A DNA stretch of 64,000 bases from Ctenosaura bakeri (lineage: Eukaryota; Chordata; Lepidosauria; Squamata; Iguanidae), in assembly GCA_948474755.1 (NCBI GenBank), contig CAOLHI010001146.1, forward strand, positions 359,637 through 423,636, given 5' to 3'. Below, in pieces: positions 23,363 through 33,602 of this stretch; the stretch's first letter is position 1, and each line of letters starts with the position of its first letter. Both the position numbers and the translations under genes were made by a program. A model generated the notes under the pieces. The model worked only from the letters and a program-made list of their open reading frames with translations. It was not told the DNA's origin and did not search any database.

Positions 23363-23818
23363 GGCCATTTCCACACGGGGTGAGGGAATCGCCCTGTGAC
23401 ACTACTTACCAGACTTCTTGGCTCCCCAGTCCGGTCCACCCCACTCCGGAGCAGTGTATGCTCATCGATACGCACTGCTCCGGCATCCCAAATGGCAGCT
23501 TTCAGTTGGTCGAGGGTCTCTACCAACCACTGAAGCTCGCCAGTCTAAAGCCCACCCCCGGCAGATCACAGGCTTGCATCAATGCAAGCCTGCGAATCTG
23601 CATAAGGGAGCAGGCTCACAGTGGCATGCTCTGTGCTTTTGAAAGGCCTGTTTTTAGCGGTCTTTCAAAAGCACACTGGACGACCACTTTAGGTCGTTCT
23701 GGAGCAGGCTGAGGTGTGGATCAACGTTAAGTAGGTCCGACCCTATCCACTCCCAGGTGCAGATGTTCTCCCTGGAGGACACTCTGCCCTGTTTTAAAAA
23801 CCCCGTGTGGAAATGGCC
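23363..23818 (-). mobile_element. Type C GGCC-terminus transposon, copy 1 (456 bp)
   Basis: Termini GGCCATTTCCACACGGGG and inverse, with exact flanking TGA triplets (23360-23362, 23819-23821). The interior, read on the minus strand, aligns with 57241-57707: GGGGTGGGCTTTAGACTGGC corresponds to GGGGTGGGCTTTTGACTGGC. Internal hairpins include a GTGCTTTTGAAAG..CTTTCAAAAGCAC pair (near 23632-23675). A minus-strand TCTGGTAAGTAG (near 23405) resembles a splice donor. Non-coding. Confidence 0.85.
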
Positions 23819-24991
23819 TGAATCCAGAATTCACAAGCTGCAGTGAACTTCTACAAAAATAAAGAAATGAGATGGAAAACCTGTTCTTCCCTAGTCATTC
23901 AACATCCACAGATTCTAGCTTTTCTCATTGTCTGTTGATTATCCTAACTTGGATGCAAATACTTCAGAACAGAAGTCTCCTGATAGTATTAACTGATCTC
24001 ATAATTCATCTTTTCTTTTCTTTTTCTTTCTTCTTATGAAGCTTCAGCGTCATGACAAAGAGGCCGAGGATTCCCCCAGCAAGTGGAGATCAGAAGATGA
24101 GATGGCAGCAGAAGCAGCCAGTCTCAGGAAGTATTTTCAGTGAAAGAAGAGGTAACTTTCTACCCCTATCCTGGCAGGTTGAGTGTAAATTTTGTATCCG
24201 TATCATTTCAAATTTTGTATCCATACCATTTGGTATCCATAACATTTCAGGGGTGAAAACAGGCAGGTGAGTGGCCAAGCAACATCAGAGATTAGTTAAG
24301 GTAGCAAAAGTGGTTAATGAAGAAGAGCATATAAGCTTAGAGAGGCTTTAGCAGTTTGCTTTGGCCTGAGCCTCCTGGGAAGGGCAAGATTCTGCCCTCT
24401 TTTTGTTGCTCCTCCTCCCCAAAACTACTTTGGGTTAATCAACTGCAAACTACCTTTGCATTTGGAACTCATTTTTCATCAGTTGTAGTAAGTGGAGGAG
24501 AAAGGGGGAAACTGGAAGGAAGAGAAAGAAACTGGGATATTTTAAAACTAATTGAAAAATTAGGTTGAGAGAGGCTTTATTGAGACTGTCCTTGCCAAAT
24601 CAGAGTGTTTGGAGGGCATGCAGTAGTTACTTTCTCAACAAGACTATTCAACATGTTAAGCCAACCTATCTCATAGAGGACATGGAGCATGAAGAATATA
24701 CTTTACATAGAATATGAAGAATATATTAATATGAAAATTATACTATACATGGAATATGAAGAATATACTAATTCTAGCTGGCATCTCGATTGGTAGTTTT
24801 AATGTAATTTTTAGATGAGCTGAATGTGATTTTAGATTTGATAAATTAGATAATTTGCAATTTTTAATTGTTGACTTACATAGACTGTCAGCCTCCTTGA
24901 ACATTGATGAGAAGGGGATTACTGACTCGAGCCCGGTTGATTTCCAATAGGTTTACTATGGGTAGGCCTAGCACTGGATTTAGTCCAAAGG
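23819..24991. other. Unassigned stretch with short degenerate tandem repeats
   Basis: Two small arrays: TTTTGTATCC..TACCATTT units near 24188-24250, and GAATATGAAGAATATA units near 24690-24775. No gene seen. Confidence 0.5.
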
Positions 24992-25128
24992 CTGGAGAAC
25001 AGATGTAGAGTCCCCAGATGTTGGGAAACTACAACTCCTAGCCACTCTAGCTGGCATAGCCCCACAGTGAGGAATGCTGGGAGTGTTAATCCAACATCAT
25101 CTGGAATGCTGTGCAACTTCCACCTCTG
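24992..25128. mobile_element. hAT-type foldback remnant
   Basis: Contains CCAGATGTTGGGAAACTACA and an inverted counterpart (GTTAATCCAACATCATCTGG), the pattern of short hAT MITEs with CTACAACTCC arms. Termini are eroded. Confidence 0.5.
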
Positions 25129-25374
25129 TACAGAGTGCCAGGGGCTTGTACCCCTCAGCTAAGGGAGAGGGAGAAATGTAGGGATGATTGCTGGACTTAG
25201 AGGTTGTTTAAGAAGAGCTAGATTGGTGTGTAGTCAAGAGAGAACCTTTCTATGGCAGCATTCCAGCTATGGATTACTACATTGATGACCAACTTGACTC
25301 CATTTTAACTGAACTTTACCCAGTCACAAAAACTGTATTGTTTTGATGGGCTGTGATGGATTTTCATTTTTCTT

Positions 25375-25520
25375 GGTTTGTATTGAAGAGTGTTTTGTTT
25401 TTGATTTCATTTTGTTGTCGTTGTTGTTGTTTTCTTAATTGTAAAATGCCTTGAGAGGCTCACTGGGCAGAAAAGCAATTTATAAATACTTTTAATAAAT
25501 GAACTAATAAATAAATATCT
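25375..25520 (+). mobile_element. LINE tail (L2-like)
   Basis: TTGTAAAATGCCTTGAGAGG followed by AGCAATTTATAAATAC and an AATAAA-rich end resembles L2-type 3' termini. Confidence 0.5.
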
Positions 25521-26171
25521 GCCCAGAAGGCCACAGATGAGACACACGTCCGTCCTGCTGTTACATAACAGGAAAGACTTGTTCTCCAAGTAAATGGAGC
25601 AGAACTAGCAGCACTTTCTTCTTTTGCCAAGTACACAATTATGTTTTCAATGCATATTGCCTATTTATTTCTGGCTTCTCCTTTGTGCAACGCTTAGGGG
25701 AGGGAGTGGAGTGGTTTCTGAGAGCCCAGAAACTGCAAATCTAGGCAGGCACTTGCTTACATCAAATTAGAAAAGGCTAGCAGGACAGCTAATACATTGT
25801 TAAAGCTACAATCTGCTTAATTAGGTTGAGGAACATTTTCATTCCCTTTCAAGAACAACCATCCTACTTTAGTACAAGAATGAGTGAAAGAACGCACTTG
25901 TTTTATGGGCTAATCCACAACTCAGTGAAGTATGTGAAGAAGACTAACAAGTAGGAATGGAGGACAATTAAGCAAACTGGCCCAATTCACATTTCTCAGA
26001 CTTATGTTCAGTTTGGAATGGAGTTATCCTTGGCAGAAGCATGCACATCTTTGCACGTAGCAATTCAGTTCAAAATAAATGCTCAGTTCAGAACTAAGAC
26101 AGGCAGGTATTATGCATTCTGAATACCTTTTGGTTACATGTTTGTTCAGATATTCAGTTTATGTTATGGTA
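25521..26171. other. Unassigned stretch
   Basis: No gene or repeat recognised. Confidence 0.4.
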
Positions 26172-26692
26172 TGCAGTGGTCCCTGAACTTTTGCAATGGT
26201 TTGGGGCGCAGAGCCCTCGTGAAAGTGGAAAAATCATGAATAACTCCATCTCTCACAATCCCCCTCCCATTTCCTTCCAGGGCTCTACCCGCCAATTCCC
26301 AGCATTTTGCCCTGGCACATGAGCCTTCCTTCTCCATATTGGGGTGAGAGGCAAGGAGATGGGAGGAGGGAATTCCAAAGGGGAGAAGGAAGGTGTGTTC
26401 ATGTCTTTCCCCCATTCCCTTGCCTTTTGCCTCAGTGCAAGGTCTCAGCATGAGGGCCAGTGGCAAGGGAATAGGAGGGGGAAGCTGTGGAGGGGAGAAA
26501 AAAGGTACACACAAGCTCCCCCACCCCACCCCCGCATTCCCTTGCTTCTTACCTGGGTGTGGTTGACTTCTTTCTCTGCTCCTGGCAAAACGCAAAGGAA
26601 AGAGAGGAGAAGAATATAGGGGGAGGCACTTGCGCATCTTGCGACTAATCAAATTTGCGAAGGTGAAATCCACAAATGTGGAAGGAGGACTG
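26172..26692. mobile_element. Tigger/pogo-type non-autonomous transposon, copy 1
   Basis: Lies between TA dinucleotides (26170-26171 and 26693-26694). Ends resemble CAGTGGTCCCTGAACTTTTG and its partner GGAGGACTG. Subterminal GTGAAAGTGGAAAAATCATG and AATAACTCC match the copy at 61812-62199. The 169- and 91-residue frames inside have no transposase motif. Confidence 0.6.
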
Positions 26693-27079
26693 TATAATGA
26701 AGAACAAAATATTAAATTTTTAAAATGAAATTTTTATACAGAGATGCATATATCTGGAGAGACTGCATTAAAAAGCCTATGTTAGGGGAAATGGTAAATG
26801 ATAAACAATAAACATGCATTTTCATGCATTTAAAAAATACATTCATCTTCTTAGTAGCTCCTTATCTCTACTTTTGTTTTGGTTGGTGCACATGGAGCAG
26901 AGCATCTAGAAACACACTTAAGTTTTAGATTCACAGTTTTGCAGGGAACAAGACCCAAAGCAATGTAATTCTAAGTTTGTTGAAATCAGATCTTCATATT
27001 GGGCCAGAAAATAGATTGGGAGGACTCATTGCAGCTGATAAAACACTGGCATAATCACAATATGTAAAAAAATCTCTTT
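26693..27079. other. Unassigned AT-rich stretch
   Basis: Nothing recognised. Confidence 0.4.
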
Positions 27080-27135
27080 TTCAGACTCCAGCTCCCATAG
27101 TCTTCTGGTACGATGATTGGGAGTTGTAGTCCAGA
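27080..27135. mobile_element. hAT-type foldback remnant
   Basis: CAGCTCCCATAG and GGGAGTTGTAGTCCAGAC are diverged inverted halves of the CTACAACTCCCA-type MITE arm. Confidence 0.4.
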
Positions 27136-27139
27136 CAAA

Positions 27140-27656
27140 GGCCCTTTCCGCATGGCATTTGCCATGTGCCATGTATAGAAATGTATCGAAATACATGCTA
27201 TTTGTAAGTTGTTCACCACCTCGATCCATATGGAGAGGCGGGATACAAATAAAAAAAAAATGTGAAAGGGTGCCTGGAGCGTCGTGTGATTGTGAGGAGT
27301 GATCTGCATGACACACTCACAATCGCGTGATGCTCTACGGGACGGCAGGGGCTGATCGCACACCTTTTCATTTTCGGCTGGAAGCTGAAAATGTTGCATA
27401 ATCACGCATTGCTTCCGGGCCCCGCGCACACTTACCTGGTGTGCAGAGCCTCCGGAGCCATGCCGGTCACGCTTCGTGCCCCAGCACAGCCTGGGAGACT
27501 CCCAGGCTGCACTGTGGAAGGAAGAGGTAGGGCTCTTGTGCAAGCAGGCAGCTCGTGCGGAGCTGAAGCAGCAGGGAGGTGAAAGCCTCTCGCCGGAGGC
27601 TGCTTGCGCAATCCCTGCACCCCAGCGCCGGAAAAAGGTAAGATGAAGAAAGGGCC
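27140..27656 (-). mobile_element. Type D GGCC-terminus transposon, copy 1 (517 bp)
   Basis: Termini GGCCCTTTCCGCATGGC and AAGAAAGGGCC, with exact flanks C-AAA and AAA-G. Compared with 29869-30287 it has an extra ~100 bp (27162-27261) that looks like a LINE tail. Read on the minus strand, the interior aligns with type B: CCAGGTAAGTGTGCGCGGG (near 27438), then the TTTTC..GAAAA hairpin and a GAGTGTGTCATGC hairpin. Non-coding. Confidence 0.85.
27162..27261 (+). mobile_element. LINE 3' tail nested in type D element
   Basis: ACCACCTCGATCCATATGG then AGAGGCGGGATACAAATAAA and an A run. It shares the CCTCGATCC..AGAGGCGGGAT motif with the inverted tail at 55718-55745 and is absent from the sister type D element. 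Confidence 0.65.
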
Positions 27657-28344
27657 AAAGTAACTGTTCTGAGCTCTATGCTTAACATGATTGAAACAGC
27701 CCTTTGCAGTTAAACTTTGCCACTCAGTTTTGAACCAACAGCAGTTTCTTGGTCATTTTTCCGAAGGCAGCCAACCTTGCACTAGTCTGAGCATAGTTCA
27801 TCTTAACTGGGTTATGGATCATGCCCTTACTGCCTGATCATAAGAATTTCGGAACCAACCAATTAAATGCTTGTGTGTAAAGGTTGATTTGGTGTCAGAT
27901 GCCGAGCACTGAGGTTTCCATCTCCTTGGGGAACCGTGGGAGCCAGAAGCAAGTAGTGCAGGCAAAGGTCAAATTCTGAAAGCAGCCATGGAAATTCCAA
28001 AAGATCAGAGGCAAGAAGTGTAATCTCAAGCAAGGCAGGAGGCCAAATTTTGTGAAGAGCAACTGATAATCAGAAAAGGCTGAAAGGAATCAAGACTATG
28101 GAAAACTGAAGCAGGAAGTTAAAGCAGCAATACTAATTGTTCATAATTTGAAGGTTTCACACCAGGGGTGGTCCACTGTGGTGAGTCTAAGGGCCAATTT
28201 TCTCCTTGTGGGGTCCTCTGAGGGACTCACAGAATGCCAAAAGAAAAGGTCAGAAGTCCACATCTGGTTTTGAAAAACATGTGATTTTTAAACAGTGCAG
28301 AGGACCCCTGTAGTCTATTTCAAGGGTGAATCATCACATCTGGT
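27657..28344. other. Unassigned stretch
   Basis: No gene. A CAGGGGTGGTCCACTG motif near 28163 may be a worn hAT terminus. Confidence 0.4.
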
Positions 28345-28522
28345 CCCCATTCACATTACCGAATTATATCATTATGATTCCACTTTAACTGCCAGAGTTC
28401 TATCCTCTGGAATCCTTGGACTGGCAGTTGAGGGAGCAGGATTTATAATTCTCAGCCAGAGAGCTCTGTTGCCTCACCAGATTACAAACCCCAGGATTCA
28501 TAGGATGCTTAAAATGGAATAA
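28345..28522. mobile_element. Old foldback element split by a Helitron
   Basis: Contains ATTCCACTTTAACTGCCAGAG, CTCAGCCAGAGAGCTCTG and CAAACCCCAGGATTC, a diverged relative of the type A arms. It stops at AATGGAATAA, where the Helitron begins. Likely continuation TAGTGCTG is seen just after the Helitron (28912). Confidence 0.55.
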
Positions 28523-28911
28523 TCTACTACATAAAAGTCAAAGTTTGTATGTTTGTTTGCCTGTGTCAGGTGAAGACTCATATGATTGGCTGCCTAAGAA
28601 GATCCATGGAATCCTGGAGTTTGCAGTTTAGGGAAGGGCCTTTAGAATTCTCAACCAGAGAGCTATTGGGCCTGGTTGGTTCCTATGGAGAAGAGGCCCA
28701 GCAGCAAGGAGGAGTGCAGTGTATTGCCTCAGGAACCCAACCTCTGTATGTTAATAACTCTGAATACAGATTGGATTGGGGAATATGAGGAAAAGTTACA
28801 GGTACCTGACAAGACAGTTTGGAGAATTAGAGACACAGGATCTCAAATCTTTCTAACAAGTATTACCTATGAGAAAATAAAATCCTGGGTACTGTTGGAT
28901 ATATACTCTAG
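28523..28911 (+). mobile_element. Non-autonomous Helitron (389 bp)
   Basis: Starts TCTACTACATAAAAGTCAAAG and ends GGATATATACT-CTAG, between A (28522) and T (28912). The body is the reverse complement of 7979-8361, and the type A-derived segment is near 28605-28665. The terminal hairpin is worn (CCTGGGTACTGTTGG). The short frames within are not genes. Confidence 0.85.
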
Positions 28912-29868
28912 TAGTGCTGCAGTTTAGCATGAAGGGGCCTCTGGAAGCTTCCAGAAGAAATTTACCTCATGGGGGAGCAGAAAAAGGTCTGCTTGGGAAA
29001 TTCGGAGCTCTCAAGGGCTTCTGAAACAGCCTTAGGGAGTGTCTTTTGCCCAGCGCCACACTCCAGTTGTGCCTTGCCTTGAGGGAGTTGGGTCAGACCT
29101 ACAGGGTCAGCTCGCTGAGTACTCAGTCCATTGAGGGTGCCCTCTGTTGAAGCCTAAGTGGTATATCTAAGAAAATGGAGGCCAAGGAAACACATTAAGT
29201 AACCTTCAGCACATCACATACTCTCAGTCCCAGAAACCTCCATGATAGGTTCACCATAGATTGGAAATGACTTGAAGGCAAAGCACAACAACAATTTGAT
29301 TTCAGCCCACTTGCTGTAAGAATGTATCAAAATATACAGACTCCTTTATACTCAGGATGACAAGCACATATAAAAATCAGATGACGGAGAAACCGAAGAC
29401 TGACAGATCCATCCATCCAGAACTCTGACTGCTGAACTCAGAAAAGTCTAGATTTGAAACCATCTTAGGTTTAAAGTTTTTGTCTTTCCTTTCTTTCCTG
29501 AGAAGCTCTTTAACAAGAGTATGGTAGAGAAATACGTGGCCCATGTGGTGCTGAAAATAGCTTTACCTTTTGAATTTGCACAGATTGGGGAGGATTTCAG
29601 TTGGGTGTTGAAAAATGGAGCAACATTTGCAAATGTTGTCACATTCAGGATGGAGAAAGGACATGGGGGCTAGCATCTTGATAGTGACATAAGCCAGCAT
29701 AATGTTGGTGTGTGTTGTTTTCAGTCATTGTGGAGCAACAAATTCACTCCCTCATTCAACCTTACCCTCGTTATCTCCTCAAAACCTGTCATTATTGCCC
29801 CCCAGCCCAACCATGTTGAGGCTGGTGAAGAGTGGGGAGAGGGCAGTGGCTGAGAAGTGTCTGGCTAG
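28912..29868. other. Unassigned stretch with a SINE fragment
   Basis: No gene seen. Contains the 3' SINE fragment listed at 29205-29297. Confidence 0.45.
29205..29297 (+). mobile_element. tRNA-derived SINE, 3' part only
   Basis: From CACATCACATACTCTCAGTC through CCATGATAGG to GACTTGAAGGCAAAGCACAA and AAC tail. Confidence 0.7.
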
Positions 29869-30287
29869 GGCCCTTTTCACATGGTATTTGCCGTGCAAAA
29901 GGGCCCCTCAAGTGTCTTGCGAATGTGAGGAGTGGTCCACATGACACACTCACAATCGTGCGATGCTCAGGGTCTGGCAGGCACCGCTCGTGCACTTTTT
30001 CATTTTCGGCTTTGAGCCGAAAATGGTGCACAATTGTGCATCGCTCCAGGGCCCCGCATGCACTTGCCCTGCGTGCAGAGCTCCAGAGCCGCAGCACTCA
30101 CACTTCCTGCCCCAGTGCAGCCTGGGAAACTCCCAGTCAGCACTGCGGAAGGAATAGGAGGGGCTCTCACGTGAGCGGGCGGCAGCTGCGGATCTGAAGG
30201 AACCAGGACATGAGAGCCTCTCGCTGGAAATTGCTTGCATGATCCCCACACCCCAGCTCCATGAAAAGGTGCATTATGGAAAGGGCC
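29869..30287 (-). mobile_element. Type D GGCC-terminus transposon, copy 2 (419 bp)
   Basis: Left GGCCCTTTTCACATGG, right TATGGAAAGGGCC. Flanks are C-TAG and TAT-G, one mismatch. It aligns along its length with 27140-27656 but lacks the nested tail. The donor-like motif is altered (minus strand GGGCAAGTGCATG). Hairpin TTTTCGGC..GCCGAAAA lies near 30002-30025. Confidence 0.85.
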
Positions 30288-30363
30288 TATGTCTCTGTGG
30301 TGCACAACAATGAAGGCATCTCCAGGGACATCCTAGTAGTCCTCTCAAGACCTTGGAGGATCC

Positions 30364-30442
30364 TAGAATCATAGAGTTGGAAGGAATGGCAAGGGCCATC
30401 TAAGTCTAAGTCCCTGCTATGCAAAAATTCATGGCTGTTATA
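30364..30442 (-). mobile_element. Short CR1 3' end
   Basis: TAGAATCATAGAGTTGGAAG then CATCTAAGTCTAAGTCCCTGC, the complement of the CR1 3' terminus. Confidence 0.7.
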
Positions 30443-30661
30443 TGTTTGACTAAAAGGACATAAATGGAGCTGCCCCCACTCATCATCAGCTACTATTTGG
30501 CCAATTCAGAGGATGCAGCAAGAGAAAGGTGAGGCAGGATGGGAGAATGGACTCAGTTCCACCTGACCAGAATTTTGTACATCATCTGGCAAGGAAAGAT
30601 CATGGTCAAGGTTTTTAAAAATGAGGTTTTTAAAGATTCTCCCATGTCTAGTCATGGCCAA

Positions 30662-30849
30662 GAGAGTCAGTATGGTGTAACGGTTTATGCTGATTGAATA
30701 CAATCCTGGAGACCAGGATTCAATTCCCCACTCAGCCATCAAAACTCACTGGGTGATCTTGGGCGCCTCACACACTCCCAGCCCCAGAAAATCCTTGATT
30801 AGGTTCACCTTAGAGCTAGAAATGACCGAGAGCCACACAACGTGGAAAA
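30662..30849 (+). mobile_element. Near-full-length tRNA-derived SINE with target duplication
   Basis: Contains an A-box-like region (AGTATGGTGTAACGG), a B box (GGATTCAATTCC) and the family body. Flanked by TCATGGCCAA on both sides (30652-30661 and 30850-30859), an exact 10-bp duplication typical of LINE-driven insertion. The AAC tail is reduced to ACACAAC. Confidence 0.85.
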
Positions 30850-30897
30850 TCATGGCCAAAGTTTTAAAAAGTACCCATATCTCTAGTAAGAAACATA

Positions 30898-31445
30898 GGC
30901 CCTTTTTGCACGGGCCTTTGCTCGCGCGACAGCCCCGTGAGCCTCGCGGGAGTGGGAGCGTCGCTCCGCACGATGCACTCCCACTTCTGCCTGGCTCACG
31001 GGGCTGAAGTGGCACAAGCGCGGGTTTTTTGATTTTCGCGTCCAAGCGAAAATCACCCCGCGCTCGCGCAACACTCCCGGCGCCAACTGCACTTACCTTT
31101 CATGCGGAGCCTCCGGGAGCCGGCCGGGTCGCGCTTCCTTCCCTCCGCCCCTGCGGAAGGAAGGAGCGGGGTGGGGAGGTAGCGCGACAGATGCGACGCC
31201 CGCTTCGCGCGCACGCGCAGGGGACACAACGCCGCCCGCTTCGCGCGCGGGGGGAATCCGGCACGAGGTCTCCCACTTCGCACGGGGGAGGGCGGCTTGC
31301 GCGGCAAGCCTCCTTCGGTGCCGCTTCCCCGTTGGTTCCTTCGCCTGCGGAAGGAAGGAGGGGGAAGCGGCAGCCTCCCGGACGAGCCTTCTTGCGCTTG
31401 CCGGCCTCCCCCGCTTGCGCTAGAAGCCTCAGTGTGGAAAGGGCC
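30898..31445 (-). mobile_element. Type B GC-rich GGCC-terminus transposon, copy 2 (548 bp)
   Basis: Inverted relative to the other type B copies. Left GGCCCTTTTTGCACGGGCC, right GTGTGGAAAGGGCC. Exact flanks C-ATA and ATA-G. Hairpin ATTTTCGCGTCCAAGCGAAAAT lies near 31031-31052. The minus-strand donor-like GGTAAGTGCAG lies near 31090-31100. Frames of up to 163 residues are GC artefacts. Confidence 0.88.
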
Positions 31446-32671
31446 ATAGTTTGTTCTCCAAAGGCCTGCAGGAGAACATGGCTGGAGTCCAGAGGCTGGG
31501 AGATTTCTCTTGAAATATGATGCTGTTTTCTCTCTGTGCTCTGCACATTATGCCAGACACCGTGTACTTCTCCCTGCCCCGTGACAGCATCACAAACCTT
31601 AGATTCATGCTTCCAGTTTTAAGGACATAATTCTGGTTCTCATTCTTTCCTCTCAAAATCAAACTGCTGAATAGCTTCACTCTTTGACCTGGAAAAGAAT
31701 TAAGTTTTGAAAGGAGTGGCAGTTCCTCAGCAAGGCGTCTCAAAATTGAATCTTTTTCATTGCTTTCCTAGGGCCCCAGAGGGCAGACCTTTCCATAGAA
31801 ATGGATTGGCCCCCTGAGACCAATCTGTGTGGAAGCAAGATGGACAGAGCTGTAATGACTGGCTGACTGTGCTTTCATTTCTCTATGACTTCTAACCATT
31901 TCATACTTTTTCTTCCAGGAAGGGAAAAAAGAGAGGGTGTAATAAATGTATCATTGATATGACTCATTCTTGACAGCACAATTTAGGAGAGATCTTTGGC
32001 TAAATTTTTACAAGCCACTTACCTCTTTTACTGTGGTGACGAAGAGGTCAGCCACGTAATTCTGAGCCATTTGGCATCATTAGTGCTTGTTTTCAGTTTA
32101 TTGAACCCTCTTCATCACCAGTTTTCCCCCTCCTTTTACACACCATTGCTCATCTCCCACTTACTTGTAATGGATGTGTTTTGTGCTATTGGAAGCAACA
32201 TGGTCAAACTAAGAGAAGAAACTTCCACAGTGAGGGTAGATATAATGTATACAACAGGAAGCAGGCCTTTCCTGTTGAAAAAAGGATCTTAACAGGCATC
32301 TCTGCTTGAGGGTGACCCAAGATATTTTGCTGTCCTAAACAGCCAATAGCATCTCTTCTCTCACCAAATCTAGGTGAACCATTCAGCCAAGTTATTTTTT
32401 CCCACAAGGCAGAAAATTCCCACAGCAGCTATCCCCATCCTGATAACAAGGGTGCCATAAGTAAAAGCAAAGGGCAACTACAAGCAGTACTATGGCTAAT
32501 GATGCAGCTGGACTCAGGTTGAAAGGATTTTGGCTGTTGATGTGCTCGGGGGTGAAAGGAAGGTCCAAAGCTGCGCAACACGTGAATCAGGGAAAACTAG
32601 ACATAGTCAACAAGAAGGGGAATATATAAATATTGCAATGCTTGGGGAGAGCAAGCTAAATAGTTGTGTAG
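31446..32671. other. Unassigned stretch
   Basis: No gene or repeat recognised. The open frames here lack known motifs. Confidence 0.4.
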
Positions 32672-32834
32672 GAACGTGGGGGGGAGTGATTAGCCCTGGG
32701 CGGCAATGTTTTTGGGGCATCCCAGCTCGTAGCCACACCCCCACACATCACAGTCATGCCCCCCCATAATGGCCACACCCCTTGTGCTGTAACCCCGCCT
32801 GCCCGCCCTCTGCACACTCCAAGCTCCGCCACTG
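32672..32834 (-). mobile_element. hAT-like element fragment, family G copy 2
   Basis: Inverted copy of 1604-1808. It ends AGCTCCGCCACTG on the plus strand, so the minus strand starts CAGTGGCGGAGCTTGG. Shares GGGATGCCCCAAAAACATTG with copy 1. Confidence 0.55.
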
Positions 32835-33048
32835 AAGCTGAAGTCAGCAGGAATGGGATACTTTGAGTCAGATAAATACGCATTATTTTATTCAGGAAAT
32901 GAAAATCTAAGAAGAAATACGGTAGCATTTATAGTGAGGAGAGATGTAACAAAAGCAGTCAAAAGCTATAATGGAAAGTTTGAGTAAAAAAATGCCAATA
33001 ATACAATAAGCACTGTGACCTTTCACAACCAAATACCAATTACACATT

Positions 33049-33587
33049 TTTAACCATATTTTTATTAAATTTTGTTGTCCATAAGAGAAGAGAAGAAAAT
33101 TTACATTCCCAAATTAACTTATTTCCATTTTTCCTCCCACATTACAATATATTCATAATTCATAATTCATATTATATACAATATACATATATTATATACA
33201 AGTTGTGTCTGTAATTTGCATAATGATGATCTAATGAATAATAAATATTTAATAAGCAATCAGCAATAAACAGTAAACAATGAACAAAAAACAAGAAAAA
33301 AAATTATCCCCCCCGGGTGAAAGACAGTTTGTTGCATTGACTGGGAAACTAAAAAAAAAAAAAATTCCCCCCAAAAATAATTAATTCCAACCTCCGATCA
33401 TAACCTTAACATAAACATTGGTTGCGTTCCTTTCTTAACCTTTCTTAGAAGGGAAAAGGAAAAACCTTATCTGTGTACTCCCACAAATAACTTTCTCTTC
33501 ATGTCTATATGGAGAGCCTTTACAAACTAGCACAACTACAAGAATACAAATACATTAGTGACGAGAATACACAATAAACATTTCCTT
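33049..33587 (-). mobile_element. LINE insertion (probably L1) with perfect 15-bp target duplication
   Basis: TACCAATTACACATT occurs exactly at 33034-33048 and 33588-33602, bracketing 539 bp. The left end reads TTTAACCATATTTTTATT, so the 3' end lies on the left and the insert is on the minus strand. No ORF survives, consistent with a strongly 5'-truncated copy. L1 is favoured by the long duplication, but the family could not be confirmed. The interior holds AT-rich TATTATATACA repeats and C and A runs. Confidence 0.6.
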
Positions 33588-33602
33588 TACCAATTACACA
33601 TT

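Noticed and set aside
26164..26673. 169-residue minus-strand frame
   Set aside because: It lies within the Tigger-like element and has no DDE or DNA-binding motif.
30746..31546. Frames of 99-163 residues
   Set aside because: Same cause, in type B copy 2. They are present on both strands and repeat the low-complexity pattern.
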